A stretch of 64,000 nt of DNA from CALZKI01 sp045124055 (GCA_045124055.1 JBGVKZ010000035.1:22616-86615), one strand, 5' to 3'. Shown: positions 53,823 to 62,185, numbered from the stretch's first letter. The notes: generated from the sequence alone by a model not told the origin. Numbers and translations are program-made.

Positions 53823-54422
53823 TTATGAAATTGCTAAAATTTCTTTTGCTAATTCATCAAAACTATCAACCGAAACACCCTCGTATGATACATTTCTACT
53901 GTTTAATAAAATAGGATTCATGCCCACTTTTTTAGCCGCATTTAAGTTACCTACTCTATCATCTATATAAATACAATCTTCTGCATTCACTCCTAATTTC
54001 TCAGTTGTAAATAAGAAAATACGCTCATCTGGTTTTTGGATTTTTAAGTCACCGCTTATGCTGATTACATCAAAATATCTATTTATATCAAATTTTTCTC
54101 GAAGATACTTGCTCCATCTACTAGAATCATTCGATATAATAGCCAACTTATATTTGTTCTTAACCTTTTCAATAAAATCAATAAAACCATCTGATAATTC
54201 TATAGTATCAAGGTATTCCTCTTCAATTTTTTCCAAATCACCTTGAAACCCAATAGTCTTCCAGACTTCAAAAGAAGTCATTTCACCAATATCCGCCTTA
54301 AACCAAGGGGTGTATATCTCTTCAGCACTTAAGTTAGGAAATGTTTGTTGTACATAAGGAACAAAATCATCTCCTGTTTGCTTTACTATTACACCATACA
54401 TATCTAAAACTATAGCTTTCAT
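53823..54422 (-). CDS. HAD family hydrolase with DxY motif I
   Basis: 199 residues. HAD motif I is VLDMYGVIV: the nucleophile Asp is kept but the usual second Asp is Tyr, the dehalogenase-like DxY form. Motif II is SNDSS, motif III Lys lies in KIQKPDERIF, motif IV is IDDRVGN. The true start is uncertain; the ATG at 54422 matches the fold, and an ATG at 54449 is possible. The longest frame overlaps the racemase gene end. Confidence 0.82.
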   Translation of the reverse strand: MKAIVLDMYGVIVKQTGDDFVPYVQQTFPNLSAEEIYTPWFKADIGEMTSFEVWKTIGFQGDLEKIEEEYLDTIELSDGFIDFIEKVKNKYKLAIISNDSSRWSKYLREKFDINRYFDVISISGDLKIQKPDERIFLFTTEKLGVNAEDCIYIDDRVGNLNAAKKVGMNPILLNSRNVSYEGVSVDSFDELAKEILAIS

Positions 54423-54451
54423 ATTCGAATATCTTTTCGCCAAATTCATAT

Positions 54452-55147
54452 TTAGCAATCTAAAATTGTCTTTACAATAGCATTAATATGTATCTGCATT
54501 GTATCCAAACAAGGAACAGAACTTACTTTATCATTTAACAAAAGCGGAAGTTCTGTACAACCTAACACAATTGCTTCTATACCTTCTTCATTTTTCATAC
54601 GGTTTATTACATTTTGGAAAAGTGATAATGTTTCTTCTTTTACAACTCCCAACTCTAACTCCGTAGAAATCTTTTCATTTATCAACCTGATTTCGCTTTC
54701 CGTCGGAATTACAACTTGAATTCCGTTTTTTACAAATGGTACTTTAAAGAATTCTCCCGTCATAGTAAAAATTGTACCTAATAAACCGATTTTCTTTAAT
54801 TCTCTATGTTTAGCTTCTTCACAAGTTGCTTCAATAATACTAATCAATGGAATAGGTGATTGTTCCTTCAATCTATCAAATACAATATGTGGTGTATTTG
54901 CTGACAATGCTGCAAACTCAGCCCCACTTTTAGCCAAATTGTTAATTGCAGTCATTAGATATTCCGTTAATTCGTCATATTTCTTTTCATCACATAATTT
55001 TAATACATTAAAAACATTTACGCTTTCTATTGATAATTCCGGAAATATCGATTTTCCCAGTGCTTCCTGCACACCATATACAATATCGTGATAATATGGA
55101 ATTGTAGATTCCGGTCCCATACCACCAACTAAACCCAATTTTTTCAT
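54452..55147 (-). CDS. Aspartate/glutamate racemase family protein
   Basis: 231 residues. Starts with MKKLGLVGGMGPEST, the family signature. The second catalytic Cys is kept in VLGCTELPLL; at the first position, where CNT is usual, it has SANTPH, so Cys is replaced by Ala. Single-Cys variants with altered chemistry are known in the YgeA/L-DER group. Start set by GGAGGATACGCGTT before the ATG at 55147. Confidence 0.85.
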   Translation of the reverse strand: MKKLGLVGGMGPESTIPYYHDIVYGVQEALGKSIFPELSIESVNVFNVLKLCDEKKYDELTEYLMTAINNLAKSGAEFAALSANTPHIVFDRLKEQSPIPLISIIEATCEEAKHRELKKIGLLGTIFTMTGEFFKVPFVKNGIQVVIPTESEIRLINEKISTELELGVVKEETLSLFQNVINRMKNEEGIEAIVLGCTELPLLLNDKVSSVPCLDTMQIHINAIVKTILDC

Positions 55148-55172
55148 AACGCGTATCCTCCAAAAATTTGTA

Positions 55173-55592
55173 TTACTCATACTTTCCTGTTATTTCAAGT
55201 GTATTTCCATCGGGGTCAATAATATTAAAGTACCAATATGGCATATGCACATTGACATACATAAATTCAGAAATTTCCCCTATATTTGCTTTTTTCAACC
55301 TCTCATATTCTTGTTTCAAATCATCAACCTCAAAATTGAAAACAACCAAATTGTTTTTAGGAGTACCTATGTTTTTATTAAATTCATCAATATAAGCTTG
55401 ATTAAATCTTTCATTCGGCTCTTTCCCGATTATTTTCACATCATATGCTTTATTATACAAGGCGATTTTATTGCTAAATTGTACCCATCTATCTTCATTT
55501 GCATATAGTGGACTTTGTTGCAGCAAAATACTATAAAACTCCAACGATTTCTTTATATCACTCACATAAATATATGTTGTTCCTAGTACCAT
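55173..55592 (-). CDS. VOC family (glyoxalase-like) protein
   Basis: 139 residues. Two betaalphabetabetabeta modules with TTYIYVSDIKKSLEFYSILL at the start and FNIIDPDGNTLEITG at the end, characteristic of glyoxalase/bleomycin-resistance proteins. Metal ligands and substrate are not obvious. GAGGAGG precedes the ATG at 55592, which outranks the longer frame. Confidence 0.85.
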   Translation of the reverse strand: MVLGTTYIYVSDIKKSLEFYSILLQQSPLYANEDRWVQFSNKIALYNKAYDVKIIGKEPNERFNQAYIDEFNKNIGTPKNNLVVFNFEVDDLKQEYERLKKANIGEISEFMYVNVHMPYWYFNIIDPDGNTLEITGKYE

Positions 55593-55626
55593 GACAACCT
55601 CCTCAAATCTGGATTTGTTAAATTCC

Positions 55627-56280
55627 TTAGATTGATAAAATATCAAGTAATTCACTTATACCATCAATCACATAGTCTGCTCCAGCTTCTAATAAGCTAT
55701 CTTTATCTGAATTGCCATATGTTACACCGCAGGTATAAACACCTGCATTTTTCCCCATAAGAATATCAATAGGCATATCTCCGACAACAAGTGTCTGTTC
55801 TTTACTATATGATAAATCATTCAATGTTTTTATTACTGGTTCTTCATTGGGTTTCAGTAATATTGTATCTTCCGCCGCTAACAAATAAGAAAAGAAATTA
55901 GTAATATTCATCTTGTCAAGAAATTCTCTAAGAGATTTTCCGTTTCTTGAAGTGGCAATTGTGCAGACAATTCCTTTATCTTTCAACTTGTTCAATGTAT
56001 CTACCATATCTGCAAATAATGTTGGCGGTACTTTTTCTTTTATATCATCAAAAATCTTTCTATATTTTTGAACACATAAATCCAACATTTCATCTGTCAG
56101 TTCAGGATAAATATACTTAAATCCAATTTGGGCAGATAATCCAATAGTTTCTGCACAAGTTTGTTCATCTGCAACAACAAGTCCCATTTGCCTCATAGTT
56201 TCTTGTTTTGCAATTACAATTGTCTTTCTTGTATTCATTATAGTACCATCAAAATCAAAAATAATTAATTTTATATCCAT
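55627..56280 (-). CDS. HAD hydrolase, phosphoglycolate-phosphatase-like
   Basis: 217 residues. Motif I IIFDFDGTIMNT, motif II ATSR, Lys in LLKPNEEPV, motif IV VVGDMPIDILMGKNAG; a C1 cap domain lies after motif I. Resembles Gph/PpaX phosphatases. GGGAGAAG upstream fixes the ATG at 56280. Confidence 0.88.
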   Translation of the reverse strand: MDIKLIIFDFDGTIMNTRKTIVIAKQETMRQMGLVVADEQTCAETIGLSAQIGFKYIYPELTDEMLDLCVQKYRKIFDDIKEKVPPTLFADMVDTLNKLKDKGIVCTIATSRNGKSLREFLDKMNITNFFSYLLAAEDTILLKPNEEPVIKTLNDLSYSKEQTLVVGDMPIDILMGKNAGVYTCGVTYGNSDKDSLLEAGADYVIDGISELLDILSI

Positions 56281-56334
56281 AACTTCTCCCATTCATTAAC
56301 AAAACAGATATTTTACAATTTAATAAATTGGTAG

Positions 56335-56814
56335 TTATCTAAATTTTTCTAAACGAAATAATTGTTCTTCATCAACGACAACAATGCCATTCTTATATGT
56401 ATATCCCATTTTTTTATAGAATTCACACGCCGTAATTGAAGCAGGAATTTCTACACGCTTTGCTCTTAAAAAGTATTCGTCTTTCTCTAATGTTTCAATT
56501 ATCTTTCTTCCAACACCCTTACCTTGATATTCTGGTAAAACAAATATGTTAAATAAACTACTTTCATCTTCTTTCCCCCAATATGGACCTATTGCTCCAC
56601 AGCCTATGATAGACTCATTATCTCTAATTACATAAAAATGTGTCCAACCAGCTCTCTCAATTACACCATCTGGAGTAAACATTTTCACATCATTTTCAAT
56701 ATACTCTGCTGAATAATCTTTTATGTTTGTCGTCCTTAAAGTCTTAATGATTAATTTAGATACCTCATCTGCATCACTATTTTGAAATCTTCTTACGCTG
56801 TAAATATCACTCAT
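56335..56814 (-). CDS. GNAT family N-acetyltransferase
   Basis: 159 residues; acetyl-CoA binding loop VLPEYQGKGVGRKIIETLE (Q/RxxGxG/A) and C-terminal ACEFYKKMGY. Substrate unknown. GGAGAGATT upstream. Confidence 0.88.
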   Translation of the reverse strand: MSDIYSVRRFQNSDADEVSKLIIKTLRTTNIKDYSAEYIENDVKMFTPDGVIERAGWTHFYVIRDNESIIGCGAIGPYWGKEDESSLFNIFVLPEYQGKGVGRKIIETLEKDEYFLRAKRVEIPASITACEFYKKMGYTYKNGIVVVDEEQLFRLEKFR

Positions 56815-56865
56815 ATTATAATCTCTCCAAATTCTTATTTTCCACTCCCTACAACTTGTAACCTA

Positions 56866-57351
56866 TTATAATAATTTCTTTTCCATATATCCGCATGTAA
56901 ACGGAAAGAAATCAAATTTTTGTGTACCTATATGTTCAAATCCAAATGTTTCATACCACTTTCTTAATACTCTATTTTCTTCAACAATTCCTATATTTAC
57001 CTTTACACAACCTAATTCTTTCACAACCTTAAAGGCATTCATTAAGAGTTCTTCACCTACCCCTTTATGTCTATATGCAGGAGATACACACAAATTATTT
57101 AACTCACATTCGTTATTGTCTTGTAATAACAAAGAATAATATCCCACAATAGTTCCTTGGTAATAAAATGCATACATAGGTCTATGTTCTTCAAATAATT
57201 GTTTCTTTAATTTATCCTCTGTCATAGCAAATGCTGTAAAGCCTGGTGCATTTTCAACAGTAAAACCAAACTCATTTGCAACTGTGGTAAAACTTTCTTT
57301 AATTACATTTACACATTTAGCAATATCTTTTTCTTTCACTTCTTTTATCAT
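56866..57351 (-). CDS. GNAT family N-acetyltransferase
   Basis: 161 residues; CoA loop VSPAYRHKGVGEELLMNAF and RKWYETFGFEHIG. GAGGTG before the ATG at 57351 is preferred over a start three codons upstream. It is the first gene of the leftward small-gene stretch and is directly preceded by the phased repeat array, which therefore occupies its promoter region. Confidence 0.87.
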   Translation of the reverse strand: MIKEVKEKDIAKCVNVIKESFTTVANEFGFTVENAPGFTAFAMTEDKLKKQLFEEHRPMYAFYYQGTIVGYYSLLLQDNNECELNNLCVSPAYRHKGVGEELLMNAFKVVKELGCVKVNIGIVEENRVLRKWYETFGFEHIGTQKFDFFPFTCGYMEKKLL

Positions 57352-57377
57352 GATAAACACCTCGTCAAATTCTTGTT

Positions 57378-57686
57378 TTACGGTCTAAATTTATATTTTT
57401 ACAAACCAAGCCGTATTTATTTTTCTAGTTTACGGTCATTTTTTTAATATGTATAACTAAACCGTATTACTTTCACATATTTTACGTTTATGCTCCAAAT
57501 ATGTAGCCTTTCAACCGTAATAGCAATGTTATATTTACGGTCACTAAAAACAACTCACCAAATCAACCGTAATTTATATGTAATTGTTACGGTTGAAATA
57601 GGCATAATCTCAATATCGACCGTAATCGTCCTAATTGTTATACAGCTCATACCCAAAAAACATAAAATCAACTGTATATACGGTCC
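57378..57686. repeat. Phased array of TACGG / CCGTA half-sites (52-53 bp period)
   Basis: TACGG-type half-sites at 57379, 57431, 57483 (TACGT), 57536, 57588 and 57641 (TACAG) are spaced 52, 52, 53, 52 and 53 bp; one more is at 57679. CCGTA-type half-sites at 57411, 57462, 57515, 57567, 57620 and 57672 (CTGTA) are spaced 51, 53, 52, 53 and 52 bp. Within each unit the arms sit 20-21 bp apart and form an inverted repeat, the best being CAACCGTAA...TTACGGTTG (57564-57595). Loops and spacers are not conserved. AT-rich, no ORF of note. Function unknown. Confidence 0.85.
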
Positions 57687-57821
57687 AAATGACTTCAAAT
57701 AGATTTAATGGACTATATTCTACCACATTCGTGCAAATATTTCATTATCCATATAAGTTACACGATGACTTAAAATGTGCCAATAACTATTTACTCATAA
57801 AATTAGAGAAAGTGTACACAT

Positions 57822-57870
57822 AAAAAAGCTAAGAAGCATCTACAAAAAACGTAGATACTTCCTAGCTTTT
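57822..57870 (-). terminator. Terminator of tRNA cluster 1
   Basis: AAAAGCTAGGAAG...GTATCTAC pairs with GTAGATGCTTCTTAGCTTTT on the minus strand, followed by TTTTTATG. Long stem with one bulge. The flanking 57687-57821 shows no feature. Confidence 0.88.
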
Positions 57871-57876
57871 CAATAA

Positions 57877-57902
57877 TGAGACATCGGGGATTCTGAACCC
57901 AC
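57877..57902 (-). pseudogene. Partial duplicate of the tRNA-Lys 3' end
   Basis: TGAGACATCGGGGATTC(T)GAACCC repeats the 3' end (acceptor and T-arm) of the real tRNA-Lys exactly 100 bp away (57977-58002), with one inserted T. The rest of the tRNA is absent. The intervening 75 bp contains a hairpin AGGAAAAC/GTTTTCCT. Confidence 0.75.
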
Positions 57903-57976
57903 GGGTTTCGTCTCCCTCGTTGTTCCTAAGGAAAACAAAATCGCCACTCTTACGAGTGACGATTCCGTTTTCCTAA

Positions 57977-58049
57977 TGAGACATCGGGGATTCGAACCCC
58001 GGACAACTTGATTAAAAGTCAAGTGCTCTACCGACTGAGCTAATATCCC
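57977..58049 (-). tRNA. tRNA-Lys (anticodon UUU)
   Basis: Acceptor GGGATAT/ATGTCTC, D-arm GCTCAGTCGGTAGAGC, loop CTTTTAA, T-arm GGGGTTCGAATCCCC, discriminator A. Last gene of cluster 1. Confidence 0.95.
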
Positions 58050-58067
58050 ATATTTATTATTTTTGAA

Positions 58068-58139
58068 CTGGGCTAGCTGGATTCGAACCAGCGAATGCAG
58101 GAGTCAAAGTCCTGTGCCTTACCGCTTGGCGATAGCCCA
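58068..58139 (-). tRNA. tRNA-Gln (anticodon UUG)
   Basis: Acceptor TGGGCTA/TAGCCCA, anticodon loop CTTTGAC, T-arm GCTGGTTCGAATCCAGC, discriminator G. Confidence 0.95.
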
Positions 58140-58181
58140 TCGTTAGCACCAAGCATTGAGAACACTCGATAGTGCTTTGAG

Positions 58182-58256
58182 GGTGGATAAAGGGATTCGA
58201 ACCCTTGGCCTCCAGAGCCACAATCTGGCGCGCTAACCAACTGCGCTATACCCACC
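58182..58256 (-). tRNA. tRNA-His (anticodon GUG)
   Basis: Acceptor GTGGGTA/TATCCAC with the extra G-1:C73 pair of tRNA-His, anticodon loop TTGTGGC, T-arm AAGGGTTCGAATCCCTT. Confidence 0.95.
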
Positions 58257-58286
58257 ATAGGTGAGATACAGGTATCTGTTCTCTAA

Positions 58287-58360
<74 letters not shown>

Positions 58361-58472
58361 ATATATGCGTTTGCATACATAAAGCAGAGCTATGTCTCTG
58401 CCTTGCTGCGACTCTATCGCAACCACTCACTTCGTGAGCTAAATGTGTGACGAAAATCATCTGCACATTTTA

Positions 58473-58543
58473 AGCGGGTGATGGGAATCGAACCCACGTA
58501 TCCAGCTTGGAAGGCTGGTGTTCTACCATTGAACTACACCCGC
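58473..58543 (-). tRNA. tRNA-Gly (anticodon UCC)
   Basis: Acceptor GCGGGTG/CACCCGC, loop CTTCCAA, T-arm GTGGGTTCGATTCCCAT, discriminator T. Confidence 0.95.
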
Positions 58544-58558
58544 ATATCAAATAGTGAA

Positions 58559-58633
58559 TCGGGGTGACAGGATTCGAACCTGCGACCTCCTGGTCCCAAA
58601 CCAGGCGCTCTAGCCAAGCTGAGCCACACCCCG
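58559..58633 (-). tRNA. tRNA-Pro (anticodon UGG)
   Basis: Acceptor CGGGGTG/CACCCCG, loop TTTGGGA, T-arm CAGGTTCGAATCCTG. First gene of cluster 1. Confidence 0.95.
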
Positions 58634-58674
58634 ATGAATGTTTTGCTTATTCACTTTTCCGTGACGCAAGACAT

Positions 58675-58703
58675 ATTATATTATAGGAGCATTTTTGTGT
58701 CAA
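58675..58703 (-). promoter_or_regulatory. Consensus promoter of tRNA cluster 1
   Basis: TTGACA (58698-58703), exactly 17 bp, TATAAT (58675-58680) on the minus strand: a perfect sigma-A consensus, 41 bp before tRNA-Pro. Confidence 0.93.
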
Positions 58704-58731
58704 CACTTTTTTTAATATTTTTTATGTTTTT

Positions 58732-59211
58732 TTATAAGTACAAAATTTCCAGCCGATTTATTTTGCTATTTTCTATCTCTAAGACAGCATAGGAAGGTCT
58801 TCTTCCCTCTTGCCTTGGATATGTAAGACTACCGGGATTAATGACAAGTAAATTCTCGCTTTTTTCCGCCACTGGTCTGTGGGTATGTCCGTACATAACA
58901 ATGCTCATATCCCGTGCTTTTGCTTCTTTTTTAATGTATTCAGGGTTTGTATTTACATAGTAATTGTGTCCGTGAGTAATCCAGACTTTGTAGTCCTCAA
59001 GCTGAATCTCTATTTCTCTTGGTAATCTGGAAAAATAATCGTTATTGCCCGCTACAAAAATGGTTTTACAACCAGCATATTGCTCAATTTCGTACTCTGA
59101 CCCTTCTACATCACCGCAGTGTATGAGTAGGTCAAGATTTTTTTCTCTATCCAGTACTTTTATTAAATTGTCTTCATTTCTATGTGTATCGCTGACAATT
59201 AAGACCTTCAT
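58732..59211 (-). CDS. YfcE/MJ0936-family metallophosphoesterase
   Basis: 159-residue small phosphodiesterase. Motifs in order: SDTHRN, HCGDVEGSE, GNNDYFS, THGHNY and YGHTHRP, the complete two-metal site. It follows rdgB by 22 bp, a common clostridial pairing. Natural substrate unknown. Confidence 0.93.
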   Translation of the reverse strand: MKVLIVSDTHRNEDNLIKVLDREKNLDLLIHCGDVEGSEYEIEQYAGCKTIFVAGNNDYFSRLPREIEIQLEDYKVWITHGHNYYVNTNPEYIKKEAKARDMSIVMYGHTHRPVAEKSENLLVINPGSLTYPRQEGRRPSYAVLEIENSKINRLEILYL

Positions 59212-59233
59212 TTGTTTCCCCCGATTTTTTCGT

Positions 59234-59827
59234 TTACAGTTCTTTCTTTAAAATATCTTTCATCATAGTAAGAGCTTTTCCACGATGGCTAATTTTATTC
59301 TTTTCATCGGCATTTAATTCGGCAGTTGTTTTATTAAATTCCGGTACAAAGAAAATTGGGTCATATCCAAACCCGTTTTCTCCGGCAATTTCATAGCCAA
59401 TTTTCCCTTCAATCGTCGCCTGGGTAGTAAATTCGCGTCCATCTGGTAAAACAGCCGCAATAGAGCAAACGAAACGTGCTGAACGTTTTTCCTGTGGCAC
59501 ATCTTTTAAAAGGTCTAAAATGTGTTGATTTTTTACGCTATACGGCGTATCTTCGCCCATATATCTTGCCGACAGTACGCCTGGTGCTTTATCCAAATAA
59601 TCGATTTCCAATCCCGAATCATCTGCCAAAACAATGGCATTTGTTTCTTTTGCAATGGCTCTGGCTTTAATTAATGCATTTTCTTCAAAGGTCGTACCAT
59701 TTTCTTCAATATCAACAAATATGCCCGCATCTTTCATTGAAACGATTTCCATATCCATATCCGCCATAATTTGCTTAATTTCACGCATTTTTCCCTGATT
59801 TCCTGTGGCAAAAACAATCTTTATCAT
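59234..59827 (-). CDS. XTP/dITP diphosphatase (RdgB/HAM1)
   Basis: 197-residue house-cleaning pyrophosphatase removing dITP/XTP. Signatures: FATGNQGKMREIKQI at the start, IVLADDSGLEIDYLDKAPGVLSARYMGED, ENGFGYDPIFF and SHRGKAL. Overlaps the amidase gene by 4 bp (ATGA). Confidence 0.95.
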   Translation of the reverse strand: MIKIVFATGNQGKMREIKQIMADMDMEIVSMKDAGIFVDIEENGTTFEENALIKARAIAKETNAIVLADDSGLEIDYLDKAPGVLSARYMGEDTPYSVKNQHILDLLKDVPQEKRSARFVCSIAAVLPDGREFTTQATIEGKIGYEIAGENGFGYDPIFFVPEFNKTTAELNADEKNKISHRGKALTMMKDILKKEL

Positions 59828-60876
59828 TTTTCTAAATTCTCCTCGTATATTTCCATAATTGCATAATATATCCCATCTGCAATCAGTTGTTGGTATTCTT
59901 CATCTTGTAATAATTTTCTTTCTTCCTCATTTGACAAATAACCTATATTAATTTGTGCCGCTGGCACTTTTGCCTCTTTGACCAAAAAATCGTCCTCTGT
60001 GGCATCTTGTAAGCCATTGGCATTTGCTCCGGTTGTCTGTGCTACGGATTGTTCTAATATGTCAGACAACTGGATACTGCCAAAATCTTGAATAAAATAA
60101 TTTCCATTATATATTGTAGTAACTCCATGTAAAGAGCTGTCTTCACTATATGCTGTGTGCAGGCTGATGAGCATATCTGCCCCTACGCTATTGGCCAGTT
60201 GAATCCTCTTTTCATTATCCACCTGTGTATCATCAGTTCTTGTGTAGTACACTTTAATATCGCTCTCTTTGAATTTTTCCTGCAGAATAAGTAATACATC
60301 TAGGGTCAGTTTTTTTTCACTGACTCTGCCTTCTGAATCACCTTTATCTTTTCCTCCATGACCTGCATCTAATATAATGATTTTATCATAAACCTCAGTG
60401 GGCTTTTGGACTTTAATTGTCAATTTGCCATTGTTCATTGTACTTTCAAATTCAAAGGTGTCTTTCATCGCAAGTTTTATCCAAAGGATATCACCAACCA
60501 TATCGTAGCCCCCATATTGCACATTTTCCAAATCACCCACAATATATTCTTGGCTATAAAACTCTGCAGTTGCACCGTTTATTCCAATCCACAATTCGTT
60601 ATCAATATAGTGGTTTTGTATCTGCACGTCTTCCGCTAAAATAGCATTTTCCAGTGGAATGGTTATCTGTTTGGCGTTGGAGGTGTCGTTCTGCATTAGA
60701 AGTTGATATTGTGTTTGCAAGTTTTCTGTCATTTCTGAATCCGGTTTCGTTACACCCTCATCAGAATTGGCAATGACAATTACTTTCTTGGCATCAAAAT
60801 AAAACATACCCACCATGGCTATGACAAAAAAAACAAAACAGTATATGGTTGTCTTTTTTAACAATTTTTGATGCAT
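59824..60876 (-). CDS. N-acetylmuramoyl-L-alanine amidase (Amidase_3), substituted catalytic Glu
   Basis: 350 residues. An N-terminal signal anchor (~10-27) is followed by an AMIN-like beta domain and a C-terminal Amidase_3 domain. Zinc ligands are visible: LDAGHGG (His173), SEKKLTLDV (Glu187), ISLHTAYSE (His240). The catalytic Glu expected in PAxLVExGFLSN is Asn310 (PAAQINIGYLSN), and the usual NA after the second His is TA. Either a weakened enzyme or a peptidoglycan-binding regulator. Coupled to rdgB. Confidence 0.88.
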   Translation of the reverse strand: MHQKLLKKTTIYCFVFFVIAMVGMFYFDAKKVIVIANSDEGVTKPDSEMTENLQTQYQLLMQNDTSNAKQITIPLENAILAEDVQIQNHYIDNELWIGINGATAEFYSQEYIVGDLENVQYGGYDMVGDILWIKLAMKDTFEFESTMNNGKLTIKVQKPTEVYDKIIILDAGHGGKDKGDSEGRVSEKKLTLDVLLILQEKFKESDIKVYYTRTDDTQVDNEKRIQLANSVGADMLISLHTAYSEDSSLHGVTTIYNGNYFIQDFGSIQLSDILEQSVAQTTGANANGLQDATEDDFLVKEAKVPAAQINIGYLSNEEERKLLQDEEYQQLIADGIYYAIMEIYEENLEK

Positions 60877-60946
60877 TCTAATTTTTTCCTTCTAATTTAG
60901 CAGCCTGATTTATCGTCCTTAATTTTATTCCATTTTTATAATTTGC

Positions 60947-62107
60947 TTATTCCCCTTTATTTTCATTCCTTTTTGGTGGCTTAGGACCTTGGAATTGATA
61001 AAAGTAAGTTTTCATCATACCGTTATATATTTTTCTATTTTTATCAGCTTTACGTCCAATATCCTTTTCCGCATTTTCATAAGAGGTAATCATATATAAT
61101 GACCAGGAATCAAGAGCTTTGTAACGTTCTCCTATGGTTTTATAAAGTGCCGGCAAATTCTTCTTTTCTTCGATTCTTTCACCATATGGTGGATTTGTAA
61201 TAATGAAACCATATTTTTTTGCGTGGCTTAACGCTTCCACCGGGCGTGTCTGAAAATGAATCAATTTATCTACTCCTGCCAGTTTTGCGTTGGCTCTAGC
61301 GATTTCAACCATTTTATCATCAATATCGTAGCCTTGGATTTCCGTCTGGACACTTAAATCAAGCAAATCATTTGCCTCATCTATGGAATCATACCAAAAA
61401 TGCCTGTCTACGATATGTTTCCAGTCTTGTGCGATAAAGTTGCGATTCATTCCGGGTGCCATATTGGCAGCTATCATAGCAGCTTCGATTGGAATAGTTC
61501 CACTACCACAAAACGGATCAATCAGAATTCTATCTTTTTTCCATGGTGTTAACATAATAAGGGAGGCAGCCAAATTTTCAGCAATCGGTGCTTTAGCTGT
61601 TAATTTTCTATAACCACGTTTATGTAGTGATTCTCCCGTTGTATCTAAGCCCACCGTCACTTCATCTTTCATCAAAAATACTCTGATTGGGAAGCTATCA
61701 CCATCTTCCTGAAACCAGTTAATATTATAAACAGATTTCATTCGCTCAACCATTGCTTTTTTCATAATCGATTGAATATCTGAAGGGCTAAAAAGTTTAC
61801 TTTTCACGCTTGCTGCCTTTGCCACCCAAAACTTTGCATTAGACGGCAAATAGTCTTCCCAAGGCAAGTTCTTTGTCCCCTGAAAAAGTTCTTCATATGT
61901 TTCTGCGTGAAAGCATCCTATTTTTAATAAAACTCTCTCCGCCGTTCTCAAGAATATATTGGCTCTCGCGATGGCTTCCTCGTCTCCTAAAAAGGTCACT
62001 CTACCATCTTCTACTTTAGTTACATCGTAGCCTATATCAGTTACTTCTCTTTTTAAAACACTTTCCAAACCAAAGTGACAGGGTAAAATAATTTCAAATG
62101 TTTTCAT
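60947..62107 (-). CDS. THUMP-domain 23S rRNA methyltransferase (RlmL/YpsC type)
   Basis: 386 residues. N-terminal ferredoxin-like/THUMP region (~1-160: FEIILPCHFGLESVLKREV), then a Rossmann methyltransferase with DPFCGSGTIPIEAAMIA (SAM) and TNPPYGERI (NPPY, guanine N2 class). B. subtilis YpsC-like; expected to modify 23S rRNA G2445 (family inference). Confidence 0.92.
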   Translation of the reverse strand: MKTFEIILPCHFGLESVLKREVTDIGYDVTKVEDGRVTFLGDEEAIARANIFLRTAERVLLKIGCFHAETYEELFQGTKNLPWEDYLPSNAKFWVAKAASVKSKLFSPSDIQSIMKKAMVERMKSVYNINWFQEDGDSFPIRVFLMKDEVTVGLDTTGESLHKRGYRKLTAKAPIAENLAASLIMLTPWKKDRILIDPFCGSGTIPIEAAMIAANMAPGMNRNFIAQDWKHIVDRHFWYDSIDEANDLLDLSVQTEIQGYDIDDKMVEIARANAKLAGVDKLIHFQTRPVEALSHAKKYGFIITNPPYGERIEEKKNLPALYKTIGERYKALDSWSLYMITSYENAEKDIGRKADKNRKIYNGMMKTYFYQFQGPKPPKRNENKGE

Positions 62108-62185
62108 TCTATTCTCAACTTTCCATTATTCAGTGATATTATTGTACTTTCATATGTGTTTAGGTGTCAATTATTAAAAGTAAAA

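Noticed and set aside
57378..57686. CRISPR array
   Set aside because: The period is regular but only the 5-9 base ends of each unit are conserved; a CRISPR repeat would be conserved over its whole length, and no cas gene is nearby.
47227..57976. Prophage or transposon
   Set aside because: No integrase, transposase, terminase or structural gene, and no inverted terminal repeats seen; only indirect island signs.
58073..58258. 61-aa minus-strand frame
   Set aside because: It covers tRNA-Gln and tRNA-His; the protein sequence is just translated tRNA.
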